A stretch of 64,000 nucleotides of DNA. It comes from Rehmannia glutinosa. Its lineage: Eukaryota; Streptophyta; Magnoliopsida; Lamiales; Orobanchaceae. A program made the position numbers and the translations under genes. The notes beneath the pieces were generated by a model that searched no databases, was not told the DNA's origin, and saw nothing but the letters and a program-made list of their open reading frames with translations. This document shows, piece by piece, positions 23,310 to 35,536 of the stretch; position 1 is the stretch's first letter; every line of letters starts with the position of its first letter. The stretch spans positions 62,001 through 126,000 of the forward strand of contig JABTTQ020001088.1 in NCBI GenBank assembly GCA_016081115.2, given 5' to 3'.

Positions 23310-23757
23310 GGGAAAATTGTAAATATAGTCTAGTAACTTGACTTCTTTAGGTGTTCGTTCTGTATATATAAGTTTGACAAAAAAATTAAGCAAAAATAAA
23401 AAATATGCATTGGGGAGGATTTACCCAAATTATTGGGGGTCGCCCGTCATTGGAATTCGATCTTTAGGTTCCACTTTATCATTCTTATTTTATTTTTTTA
23501 TTTTTTTACTCAAACTTAAATATACAATTAGCAAACACAACAATTTCCTTTATAGATTTGAAAATTCACCAATTTGTTGTCCATGTCATCAACGTACGTT
23601 ACGATTCAAATCAGCAATTTCGGTGAAATTAAAATTTTCTAAGAAAAATCGGACTTAATGTCCTTAATTTCTTAAATTTATGAAAGACGAAACTTTGACG
23701 TCTTAGTGACCAAAAGTCTAAAGAGACAAAGTTATTGGACCATTTTTATAATTTTCC
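23310..23757. mobile_element. MULE-type MITE, same family as 3056-3516
   Basis: Ends GGGAAAATTGTAAATATAGTC and GACCATTTTTATAATTTTCC are inverted. The inner phrase ATCAGCAATTTCGGTGAAATTAAA matches AGTCAGCAATTTCAGTAAAATTAAA of the element in ALMT intron 5. The TSD is not clear. The interior frames are spurious. Confidence 0.6.
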
Positions 23758-25340
23758 TTTAACTTTCCCTTTGTGGGCGCAAATTTAATTGTGTAAAAAT
23801 ATTTACTATACTTATGTAAAAAACTATCATTATTACATAATAAATTAATAATATAATCATAATCACATATATAATGATAATGAATTAGAAAAGTACATAT
23901 AGTGCATGCCTAAACTTGTATTTGCGCCACTTTCACAAATATATACACAACAATGATTGGATTTGGGGTTGTCAAAATTTTTAGTAGAAAGTAGAAACAC
24001 ACAAACACCCAATCTATTGCGCCAACAGAAAAAAGATTAAATTCTTGGTCCTATCCCAATTGAACCAATTGGCAGTCTGGGCCGGGCTATTTAGGTCCAG
24101 TCTTAATCGGGCTTTTGAAATTAAGGCCCAGTCAAATCTTAAAATTGGATAGGTCAGGCTGGCCCAATGGGCCGGACTAAATTTGACATTATTATTCAAC
24201 TTACACATCATATTATTTAAAAAATTATCATATATAATTGAATTAATTTTAATATTATTTTCTATTAGATTAATTGAAATACAAAAGAAATTGCAATATT
24301 CGAAATTAAGAAAAATATATTTCAAAAATTAAAGAACAAAATAAAAGATGGTGTGAGTGCATTGCAATGCCAGAAATGGCGTTGCACTATACAATAGCCA
24401 AAATAGCGGCACTTTGTGGCACAATATTGGAGCACAAAAATAAGGTCCAATGCCACTTTAAAGACCTGCTGGGGTTGATCTAATGAATAATAGTCTTCTC
24501 ATTATCGAAAATTGTCAATTTTACTTTTAATATATTTGAAACATTCCCCTTATTTGTGGACGTAGACTGGTACGTAATTACTTGCCAATGTAAATGCTTG
24601 CTTCATCCATTATTTTTATATTATCATCTAATTAAATAATGCACAATTTTATGGAAGCGCCAGTCTAACATTATATGTGACCCGTCAATCGTTCAAATGA
24701 AATGGATCCTATAGTCCAATTTGTAACATGTCAATTATTCAAGTGAACTGAACAAATATGAGCCCAATTCATTCGTAAAACCTATCCCCCAATATCAGCA
24801 CCGACACTGTCCATCGTCGTATCTCAGTTTTCTATTTTGTTGTGTCTTCTCTCGCTTTTTATTCAAAATCTATGTCATTTTCTTCACCTTCTATTCAATT
24901 AATTTTTTATTTATTAATTTTATCTTTCGCACAAGCATGAGTGTGCTCAGTGAAACAGTACTCTTGAATTTAATTACTGCAGAAATGATACCAAATTAAA
25001 CGACATTGAAAAATACCAAATTAATGGCAAAGGGGATCAATTAACCTTCATTTTAGCGTTTCTGAGTGGGGATAGATCAGCGTTAAACTTAAACTGAGAT
25101 GGGCTAATATGTTTGTAAAGCAAGGTCTTGGATTATTATTAATTAGAAAAATAAAAAGATTACATTATCACACAAATTATTACAACACAACACAAACACA
25201 CCACAACACAAAGTCTCACCACGAGAGACTATATACTCAACTCCAAAACCATGGCCTCCTAATTAACTTGAAAAACAGAAAGTAGTTTAATTTTCCAGGT
25301 GACCAAATCCAAGAAAACCAACATGAGATTTATCATATCA
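23758..25340. other. AT-rich intergenic region
   Basis: No coding frame with recognisable similarity. A block near 24050-24180 (GGGCCGGGCTATTTAGG, GGCCCAGTCAAAT, GGCTGGCCCAATGGGCCGG) looks like a repeat end. The remainder is unremarkable. Confidence 0.45.
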
Positions 25341-25761
25341 TCAACAATGCGTGGTGCAAAAGCAACGGCGGCGAAACCCTTTGCAGTCGCCACCGGAAAA
25401 GCCCTCCGTGTGGCAAACAGATGCGCAGTTAGTGGAGCTCACGCATGGTCCCCTGAAACGATGGCTCTGTGACTGACACGTTCTTGCCTCTCCCACCATT
25501 GGACCTATCTCTGTATATATACACAATTGAAAAAAACAAATAAATAAATAAAACGAACTTTCTTTCTATCTAACAATTAAGTTTTTCCTCAACTTTAATT
25601 TTGATCTCCATAAATTAAGCAGCTAGCTCAAGAATATGTGGTAATTAATAGGATTATATATCTACAAATTCAAACAAGAATTCAAGAAAGTATTAAACCC
25701 ACTAACCAGTGACCATGACAAGCATCAACACCAACAAAGCTGTTGTTGCAAAGCGCCCCAT
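25341..25761 (-). CDS. Plant defensin (gamma-thionin), two exons
   Basis: Small secreted antimicrobial peptide. Exon 1 is 25761-25707 and exon 2 is 25510-25341; GT-AG intron of 196 bp in phase 1 after the signal peptide, the typical plant defensin layout. 74 residues. [18 protein letters not shown] is the signal peptide; the mature part starts near [14 protein letters not shown] and has eight cysteines in the C..C..C...C..C..CxC..C defensin order, with the [12 protein letters not shown] gamma-core. No frame break. Length and cysteine spacing are normal. Expression and target are not deducible from sequence. Confidence 0.93.
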
Positions 25762-25844
25762 ATTGTTTCTTTTACACACACAGTTGAGAAATGAAATGTA
25801 TGAGATGAGTTTACAAGTACATAAAACAGTTAATTACAAGGGGG

Positions 25845-25852
25845 TATTTATA
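25845..25852 (-). promoter_or_regulatory. TATA box of the defensin gene
   Basis: TATAAATA on the minus strand, about 85 bp upstream of the ATG at 25761. Confidence 0.65.
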
Positions 25853-27194
25853 AGCTTTAATGTCGACCACATAATAATATAATATCATGAGTGCAAATTT
25901 TACGTGTGTCAATATACCATGGCAAAATAAGTTATTTTTTTAGTCAGAATGTATTGCATCCATTAAATAGAAGAAACTTACAACCTGCATTCAACAACAA
26001 ACGTAAAATAATCGCAGTCTACGGATTATAGGCCCATACTGATCTAAAAACAAAATTTTAAAACGCAGCAACCGAATTAATTCATATATTGTAACTTCGC
26101 AACTGGGACGGCATTTGACAAAACGCGTCCAAAAACTTGATCTCATTTCTATATCTTATCATCAAGAATGACACATCCGAGTCTTTCTAAGCAAATCCAC
26201 AAAAGGGACAAATTTATAAACCTGAAAAAGAAAAGTCACTTATGGGACAAACAAACCACCTAGGGACAAGAAAAAAAAACCATTACAGAAAAAAAAAAAA
26301 AAAAAAAGATCAAACGGGAAAAAATCGGCCTCTCCCTCCCCCGGATCCACACCAAAATCCATCTCGCCAACAATCACCTCCAAAACCGCCACCACCGCTC
26401 TCACCACCTATATTCCACAACACGAATAATCATATATTTTTCTTAACGGTTATCACTTATCACATAAAAACCCAAATTTATGATTGATTAAAAAATGGTA
26501 ACTTTTACAAAGACGTAATAATCATCTGCTAAATAGAATAGAAGATAAACTATAATTTTAGAGTAGAAGATCTCATTCGCTAGACCGATATTACACACTA
26601 CTATTAGCGATGCAGATCCGTTTTTGTTTTTTGTTTTTTTTTCTTTCATTTTCTGCTTCCCATTTTTGGATGTCACATCCCTATCCAAAAAGTAAGTAAT
26701 GAATATCATTTATAACTATATTTAAAAGTATCCATGCATCAGAGTCCAATGAAAATTCCTCACTACAGCCCACCAAATTTGATCCCCATTGCTCTTAAAT
26801 AATTAAATTAAATCATAACTACTTCAAATAGCAATTTGATACCACAATCCCACAAATAAACCCACTCAATTTTGTAACACTAGCTTCCAAGGTAAAATAA
26901 AATAGTTGAAGTTTTAGAAAGGTTTATTCGGATATGATACCCAGTACGTACCCACCATGTGTCCATTTGAATGATCCAGAAAGTGGGCCAAAGGCAAACA
27001 ATGAATGTACTAAAGGTGATACGCAAAATCCTGCTTTTTACTCGTGACTTTTCTGCACGCTCCATCTTTTCTTCTTCTGGATGGGAGTGGACAAGTGTTC
27101 AGATTTTCTTTATCACTCATTTTCTTCTTTTTATCCAAATTCAAATCTAGAGGAGACCTTCTAATTGGCTACACATTCGAAAGTAATAATACAG
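25853..27194. other. Defensin upstream region; no gene
   Basis: Contains A-runs near 26270-26310, a Pro/Ser-coding low-complexity stretch near 26320-26420 with no recognisable protein, and near 26562 a fragment resembling the SINE-like element of 4931-5265. Confidence 0.4.
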
Positions 27195-27197
27195 CTA

Positions 27198-28279
27198 GGC
27201 TATGTTTGGTTGGGGTTTATGGGTAGGGTATCATACCCTTCTCTATATTATTTCTCTTCCTTTATTTTGTTTGGTTCTAACACCCAAAGCCCTAAAAATT
27301 TGTAAGACCCGGTTAACTATCACACCTACAAAGTGATAACACATCCCACCTTAGAGGTGGGATCTAGTTTCCATCACATTTCCTTTCTTCTTGAAATTAC
27401 CTAACTACCCCAAAAAGCATATCAGAAAGCAATTGTATGTAAACTTTACTTTCAAACTCAACAAAACTCAAACTCACCAATTAAAGAAGTTGAACATTTG
27501 GATAAAACGAGTTATTAACTTGGGAATGCTAAGACCAAGTTTAGAACAAGCTGAACATTTGAAGACCTGAAAAATAGGAGTTATTTCACTAAACTTGTGC
27601 GAAAATTATCCCTTTGTTTTAATTTTCTTTCTATATGTTGCTTTGTGCGTCACTATTCATGTTCCAACTTTAAAAATTCAGTTTCTATTATTGTCGGGAT
27701 GAAGATCGTATCTGATTCAGCTGGGGTTAGCATTTTCCAAGCATTATGGACTACTTTGTTAAAACACTATAACTTGTGGTTGCAAAAGAGCATATATTTT
27801 TATATTTGTACTACTTTGTTGAAACAATATTTTTCCCATTAATTGCATATCAATCTTTAAATTCCTCTGAGAACTAACCCTCGAAACAAAATCATCTGAG
27901 AACTAATGCAATAAATTTTTGAATCGATAGCTGCAAATATGAGTATACCGCTACAACAAATTTGAAAATAGCAGACATACGAATGGTCATTTATGGAGAA
28001 TGGAAGTTGGTGAGTTCCGAGACAAAGAAAAGACATTTGTTGTTGTGGGGTAAAATTGGAAAATTAGTTATAAATAAAGGGCCCAAAAGTAATATACCAC
28101 CATTTGACTACTATTATCCAACTTCAACCAAACTCATTATTACAAATCTCACACATATTCAAAGAACCCAATCATTCAAACAAACATGTTATTAGGTCTT
28201 AGTGTATCCATTGGATATGGCCAATTATTAACTTGGGAATTAATCAAACCCAATCTCAATCTTGAACCAAACGTAGACC
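27198..28279. mobile_element. Non-autonomous PIF/Harbinger-like element
   Basis: Ends GGCTATGTTTGGTTGGGG and TTGAACCAAACGTAGACC are inverted repeats flanked by CTA on both sides (27195-27197, 28280-28282), a 3-bp TSD. The left terminus resembles the GGGCTCGTTTGGTTG end of the autonomous remnant at 36879. 1082 bp with no real ORF. Confidence 0.6.
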
Positions 28280-28466
28280 CTAGTGTTAGGTATGTGATGG
28301 GGACGACAATCTGTTTCAATTAATATAATTAATCATATGATCATATATTTAAATAAAATTTCAACTTGAGTCGATTAACGCCATAAAAATAATCCATATT
28401 TTGGTGTTTGTTAGGATGTGTCTCACCGATTTACATCCATGAGACTATATCATATAAGATCTACTA

Positions 28467-29071
28467 GCATTTCTAATGGCCCTTTAAAATAGTGGTATCC
28501 ACTAAATTAGTGAGAAAAATACTCGGACTTACCACTAGAACTGATGTCAATTACCAATTTGTGATTCTAATGGCCCTTTAAAATAGTGGTATCCACTAAA
28601 TTAGTGAGAAAAATACTCGGACTTACCACTAGAACTGATGTCAATTACCAATTTGTGAATAGTATCCCGCTTCATGTAGTGGGACTGTTCACACAATGAC
28701 ACAATAAACCCTTTTTTATTTTCTGCATTTGTTTTTGACATTTTGATTTCTATTGATTTGCTGTGTTTTACTCTCTTATTTGGTATTTAGTAATAGTAAA
28801 TTATTCTGTTATGTTCTTAGTTATCATGTGATATTTTCTATAAATTAATATTTGATTGTTAATTGTTATATTATGCATTTATGCTCAATTTCACATTTAT
28901 AACAAATTAAAAACTGGTTTTATTTATAAAAATTACTTAAAATAAGAGAGAATGCATAACACATATTAAAGAGTTGAGTCAGTTGACTGCTGGAGTTGAA
29001 TCTTGAGTTACTACAATTTTTCCTCTAAAATTGTGTTCTCACACAAAATAGAGGAAACCATTGGAGATGCT
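28467..29071. mobile_element. Tourist-like MITE containing a tandem duplication
   Basis: Ends GCATTTCTAATGG and CCATTGGAGATGCT are inverted, flanked by CTA at 28464-28466 and 29072-29074. The left terminal part is present twice (see 28471-28658). Confidence 0.55.
28471..28658. repeat. Perfect 94-bp tandem duplication
   Basis: 28471-28564 and 28565-28658 are identical by eye, each TTCTAATGGCCC to CCAATTTGTGA. The copy covers the inner side of the left terminal repeat of the surrounding MITE. Confidence 0.92.
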
Positions 29072-29433
29072 CTAAAGGTTACATTTTAAGTAAGAATATG
29101 ATTTCACAATAATATTTATATCACAAATGAAATTATATTTAGTTGAATTTATGAGAAATGAAATTTTATATATATTTAGAAATAAGAATATATTTGGTTC
29201 TTTAGAGAGAGCTGTAAACATCAAATTGCGTTTTCAACTAGTATTATTTTTAAAACTTTATGTATTTAATAATTTATGGAGTCATTTTCAGTATTTATTT
29301 TGAATATATATATATATATGTATAATATTTTATTTGTAGGAATTATAAGTATGTATAGTTTGGTCCCATTGGGTTCAATATAACCGGTTTACTCAAGACA
29401 ATTAGGTTGTGATCGTTTGTCCCTTTATTCCTT

Positions 29434-30380
29434 GGCTAATTTAACAAAATAATGTGAATTAAAAATCAATTTAACAAATTACTGTAAAAATATTTTTTAA
29501 AAATATGTAAAAAAACAGCGTTTGGAACGTTGTTTTCGAAATTTAGAAAACAAAGATTTTTAAATTAATTTTTTTAAATTTTTTAATTTATATGTTTTTT
29601 CAAACCGAAATCGAACCGCAATGCTATAAAAATCGAACCAACCAAACCAAACTATTTCGGTTTGGTTCGATTTGCTTTATTTTGGGTCTTTACGTTTTTG
29701 TAAAAAATATTTTTTTATATTTATTTAATAATTTAACAATAAAATATTATAGAAATTTAAAATAATAATATAAAAATATATTAAAAAATATAAATTAAAA
29801 TAATAATATAAAAAAATTTATGGACCAAAATCAACCGAACCGAAAATTCATTCGGTTTATTAGATTAAAAACGAACCAAAACGTTTAACAAATTGTTAAA
29901 CCGAATAAATTTTCGGTTCGCTTTGATTCGATTTTGGTCCATAAATTTTTTTATGTATTTTTATATTATTATTTTAATTAATATTTTTAATATATTTTTA
30001 TATTATTATTTTAATTTTCTATAATATTTTATTGTTAAATTATTAAATAAATATAGAAAATATATTTTTAAAAAAAAAAAGACCCAAAAATATAATTCCC
30101 AAACCGAAAAAATGAACCAAACCGAAATAGTCCGATTTGGTTTGGTTCGATTTTTATAGCATTGCGGTTCGATTTCGGTTTTAAAAACATATCAATTAAA
30201 AAACAAATTAAAAAAATTAATTTCAGAAAACAGCGTTTGGAACACTGTTTTTCTGCAGAAATTCTGCAGAATTTCATAAAAAATGCGTTCCAAACGCTGT
30301 TTTCACATATTTATTTTTAAAAAAATTTACAGTAATTTGTTAAATTGATTTTTAATTCACATTATTTTGTTAAATTAGCC
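29434..30380. mobile_element. 947-bp foldback element with perfect 9-bp TSD
   Basis: A near-complete hairpin: arms of about 470 bp meet at about 29905 (GTTTAACAAATTGTTAAAC). Ends GGCTAATTTAACAAAATAATG and CATTATTTTGTTAAATTAGCC are perfect inverts. TSD TTATTCCTT at 29425-29433 and 30381-30389. Inner blocks CAGCGTTTGGAAC, AACCGCAATGCTATAAAAA and TTATGGACCAAAATC recur inverted. No ORF. The 9-bp TSD points to Mutator-like mobilisation. Confidence 0.9.
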
Positions 30381-30389
30381 TTATTCCTT

Positions 30390-33300
30390 TCACTTTCATT
30401 TCTGCATAAATAGTGGTAATTTGTTTCTAAAAAAATAAAAGTTGGATGTATACGGAAAAGTAATGATAGTATTGATATAATTGAGAATCTTTTAGAAATG
30501 TTAATTATTTGTGGATTTTTTGGGAAAATAATAGTATAAAATATAATGCCAAAAAGTTGAGTAAAATATAAAGATTAACCAAAAATATGCCATATGAATC
30601 TTATTTTATACCTTTTATTAAGATTAAAGAGAAAATAATAAAAATAATAAATTAAAGAAATTAGATGATTATGAGGGGGAAAGAGAAATAAATGGTATGA
30701 TGAATATTGGGAAGCGTGAGAAAGAAAAGAAAAGTATATTAATTTTGAAGAGAATTGAGATTTTTTCAAAAAAAAAAAAAAAAACCCACAAAAATTCATA
30801 CATTTTACAAATTTTTCATTCAAAGATGATAATTTGAAAATATTTTGATAGGCAATCACAACCTTATATTCTCTTTTTTTACCATTTGAAGAAATGAGTA
30901 ATTTTAATCAAATCATATGGAGAAAACAAAAAAACAATTAAGCAATTTGGATAAATAAAACAATCAAGAAATTCTCAATATTTTCAAATCATGTGAATTA
31001 CACGTGACAACATCCGTCCAATTTATAAAAAAGGACAAAGTTAGACTCAATCCGAGATGGCTTATTAATTATAGAACTAGTTGATTTTCCAAATTCGAAC
31101 AGGACTATATTTGACATCTGTGACCAGAGTTCCGATCGGTCGGTTCGATGAGTTAAAACCGTCAGTTAAAAGGTTTTGTAAAACCTAGAACTGTCAAACT
31201 AGTCCAACTTGGTGATAGTGTCGGACCAAGCTGTGATATTGTAACCCCAAAAGGAGCAGTTTATTTGGCCCGACCGGCCGACCCAACTTTTTATATATAT
31301 TTTCTTGGGTTGGGGCAGATTTGTTGTATATATTTTTAAAGTGGGTAATGGAGTATGTTAATGAAAAACAAAAATTAAATTTTGTATAGGCTAGACACAT
31401 CTTAAAGATGTTTTTTTTAAGGTATTAATTCTCACACTACGGTGTAAGTGGTTCTCGAGGAATTAACCTTCAGGATACAAAACCTATTTCACAAAAATCC
31501 CAAGATTACACTTCTTAGAATTTTTCGGAGCATAAACCACAATTTGTAATTAAAACAATACTAGAAAGTTGGAAAGAATTAAACCTCGTAGGAAAATTAA
31601 GGATTGATTTTCCATCACTTTTTCATCATAAATTTCATCCATCATTTTAGAAGTATTTATAGACTTCCAAAGGTTCGCAATCAAAAGTTGCATCCCTTCT
31701 CAAATAATGGAAGTTATAAATATTCCAAAGGTTGCATCTCTTCATTGCAATCCTTCCCAATGGATGTCTTCACATGAAAAAGACACACCTTTTCATCTCA
31801 TAATATTTATTTCCATATTATTTATATCTTTCCTCCTTTCATATATTATATAAAATATAATATATAATATATGCATAAATGAACGCCAAATTAAATGATC
31901 TTTATACATGTGATCACGATAAATAAACGCAATACACTATATTATATGTAAATATACAACAAGATTTGGGCCTCCAAAATGGTAGTCCGATGGAATTTTG
32001 ACCGGCTCGATTTTAGCTTTGCCCGGCGGGCAAGCACCGCCTGGTCCATTTGAAAATTCTAGTAAAACTCAAATTTTGGGCCTTTGGCCCATTTGACAAC
32101 TCTAGTAAACCCTCAACCTTTAACCTTAACCGTGGTTAGGGTCGGATCAATGACCGGACGGGCAGTTAATGGTCGACCCATCATTGTCTACAAATTGGGG
32201 TGCAGAGACTCAGATCGAATGGCTATAGAATACACATTATATGCACAAAAAAATAAATGCAGAAAAGAGAAGGACATGATATGGACAAAGAAATTAAATG
32301 CAGAAAAGAAAAGGATAGTGCATTCTGAGCGGTCAATCTTTATTTCGAGACTTCTCTCTCTCCTCAATCATTCAAAAGATTTTAGTTTTATTTTCTTGAA
32401 AACTCATTAAAATTTGGCCAATAACAAACTGAAATTAACAAAGGAGAACAAACCCTTTCGAGACTTCATAAAAGTTACAATTTGTTAACGAACTCGTCAA
32501 GTCACATTCACTGGGGTCATAAAGGCTTTCGTTTTTTTGTTGGCATTTTGTATGCTTGTGTGTTTTTTCAATAAAATATTTATATATAATTATATCGATC
32601 GAATTATTTATAAATAACTGTATCAAGGAACACCAAGAAGTAACAACCAATAGTACTAATGCTACTTTGCCCAAACCATAAATTTAGGGTTTTAAGACTG
32701 ACGCTGTTCTGAGTTGTGACCCTAAATCATTCATACGCAACACGTGTGTTCTGTGACTTTCCCAAACGACAAATATTTACAAACAAATTTAGGGTTTTAA
32801 CTTCTTTTCCTTTTTCTTTTTGAGTACAAGGGGAAAATTTGGGGTGACATACGCACTTTCGTGTGAGATCGAATTCAGATTATTTGTTTTATAATACTCG
32901 CCTCAACCACCTGAAAGACAAAATTGATCCAGGGGTCTTAACTTTTAAGAATAATGCTATTGTTACCAAAACTGTTCATAAGCAACCATACATGATCTGT
33001 CTTATGGACATAGTCCATGAGACCTCATACATGTTTTTGTTGTGGGGTTATTTATCTGTAGACGAACAAAAACTATTAGTAGGACATTAGTATTGGAATA
33101 TTAAAATTCTTCTATACTTAAATTATTAAGAATTTCAAAAACTCTAATAGTTATAGAAATATTATAGTTACCCCTTAAATTTAAAACATAGGCAAATCTA
33201 ACGAGACTTTTTGTAATTTTGAAACAACGGTAGGTTTTATTATAATTAGCCCAAATCTCAGGAAAATTTTGTAATTATTTCTAAAAATTATCATATTAAT

Positions 33301-34271
33301 TTTCAAGCTAAATTGTGAGTGTTTATAAGATAAATAATGACCGCTAAATTAACACGTCCCAATATCCCACGTCAGAGTAAAATGATACATAATTAGGTGG
33401 GAACCATACCACTTCTGTCCGATGGCCCATTGCATTAAACTATGAGTAATTATGGAACAGGCCTTGGATTCTAATGGTCCATGGTGGTTGGTATTTGATT
33501 ATTTTTTGGAAGAATTTTATTGACTTATTTACGTTGCCTATATAGTATTTTATATTTTGTTACAACTTGAATTTTATGATTTAAAACTTTATATGATATT
33601 ATCACTTAATTTTATCGAACTAATTACTTTTTTATTAAATTATTTGTTAAATCGAATCATTAAAATACATAGCATATGAAAAACTTCTTTTCTGTATTTT
33701 GCAATTTTGGACGGGCCAGCCACCTAGTCCACAGCTGCAGTGGGTTGGGTTGGGTCATGATATACATACCCAGACCACCATAATAGTGGGCTTTTCCAGC
33801 TTGTCTCGTGAGCCTGTTTTGACAAGTCTACTTATGAATTGGGTTATTAAATAGATCTTATTCATCTAATTATCATGTTAATATCTTTTCATTTCATATT
33901 AACATGATAATATCAAAAAAAAAAAAAAAAAAACCTTTGTTGTAGCTGAAGGAATTGGAAAAATATGGTGAATGGACACTGTTCATGGAACGATGTCGGC
34001 TAGGAATAACACGTTACGGCCTACTTTACTTTATTAGCTAGATATCATGTAAAATGATCACTGAAAAATATAATAACATATCATGTATACTTTGTATAAT
34101 TGACTAATGTGACTAAAATTATACTCTATTAACTAAAATATCCTTTATCTTAATTTCTTTTTATTTTTATTTTTTTTATCTCTTTCGCTTTCCCTTTTCT
34201 CTCCTATTTTTGTTTCTTTCCCACATTTTCCCTCTCATTCCTTTCTATTTTCTTTTTCTATTGGCCTCATT
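30390..34271. other. 3.9 kb AT-rich intergenic region
   Basis: No recognisable gene. A stretch about 31410-31960 has a minus-strand TATAAATA near 31665 followed by LTR-like leader sequence and could be an old solo LTR, but I found no ends or TSD. Small GC-rich phrases near 31130-31270 and 31990-32170 look like eroded MITE ends. A poly-A run lies at about 33915-33932. Confidence 0.4.
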
Positions 34272-35536
34272 TGTTAGTCCAAAGTGGCTTACGATAATCT
34301 AGATGGGGTGAATAGATTATCTTGGTTTTTCAGATTTTGCCCTCTTTTTCGAATAATCAAGCAAAGATGAAAGCTAAATGAGAAAATAAACAACACACGT
34401 TGATTTAAAGAGCTTCACCCCACCTAGGGACTACGTGGCTCTACCACCCCAAAGATATCCAAGGGATGGGTTTCGAAAAAGAAAAAGAAATTTTGTTAAT
34501 TACCAAAATTAATACAACACCTTGAGGATTACCACAACCCTCTTACTACACCTTCAAGGAGATTACCACAATCTTCCTTCACCACCTTTGAAGAGTACCA
34601 CACTCCAAGACCTATCACCTAGATCACCCAAGTGTATTCTTACCACAAGAATACTCACAAGGATGTCTTGTGTTGAATGATGACCAAAAACAAGATTATA
34701 ACTCAATAATGAATAATACAATATGAGTAATGAGTGTAATAAATAATTGAAAGCCTGCAGACCTCAAATGTGTGCAAGTGAAAGTGCTTAGGCTAATACA
34801 ACAAGATATATGAAAGTGTTTGCTTGTTTGCTCTCTTTGCTTGTGTAATGTGTTGTATCTTGTTGCTTGAATGAAGCCTCTATTTATAGGAGAGGTCTTG
34901 ACTTTGATTTCCAGACATGCTCCTCCTCGGGGAGTGATTTCTTTGCAAAAGAAACCATTTAAAATCAAAATTATAGCCGTTAGAAATCAATCCCACAAAT
35001 TAGGGAAAAGTTGTCCGAAAATGCAACGGATAGTTTTTGATAAAAGGGGTTCAACCGGTCGCACAGAGATAAGTTTGAAATGAGTTTCCGTAATTTTTAC
35101 GGGGGGACTGGTCGAGGGGGTTCGACCGATCGCTCTTGATCTTGACCGGTTGGGGGTGATTAAAACATGAAACCGAGAAGACAAAAAGACTTGAGGGAGG
35201 GCTCCCAGTGCACGGTCGCCTGGGGGGTCGACCGATCGCCCTACCACGGCCGCTCCTCCGGTCGACCGGCCGCCTCCCTAAATTTTCATACGCCCTTTTT
35301 CTATTTCAAAACTCAACTCGTGCACAGGTTACCCTATAGGGCGACTGGTCGAGAGCTCGAAACAAATGTGTTGTCCAATTTTTTATCGAAAATAAACTCC
35401 AAGAAATACTCCGAAAAATAGTAAAAATATTTTAAATCGATCGAAAGTATTTAGACAACATTTAGGGACATTGTTTTGGTTTAAAAACTCATTTGAACAA
35501 AATCATCAAAATTATGATAAAAACATTTATCTAACA
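34272..35536 (-). repeat. Diverged solo LTR of the non-autonomous family
   Basis: About 1265 bp, minus orientation. Starts TGTTAGTCC...GGCTTACGATAATCTAGA and ends AAAACATTTATCTAACA, matching both ends of the LTRs at 40309, 46746, 50202 and 56523 with many substitutions. It keeps the TATATA/leader, the stem-loop array (34495-34658) and the GC-rich palindrome tract (35055-35345). No primer site or purine tract adjoins it and no TSD remains, so it is an old solo LTR. Confidence 0.8.

Noticed and set aside
23338..23658. Open frame of 106 codons
   Set aside because: It is contained in a foldback MITE; composition is non-coding.
26242..26487. Pro-rich open frame of 81 codons
   Set aside because: It is low complexity, follows A-runs, and has no domain or splice context; it looks like chance.
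27962..28195. Open frame of 77 codons
   Set aside because: It lies wholly inside the Harbinger-like MITE 27198-28279, with no similarity to known proteins.
31410..31960. Complete LTR
   Set aside because: LTR-like leader and TATA are suggestive, but I found no terminal TG/CA pair, TSD or partner LTR.
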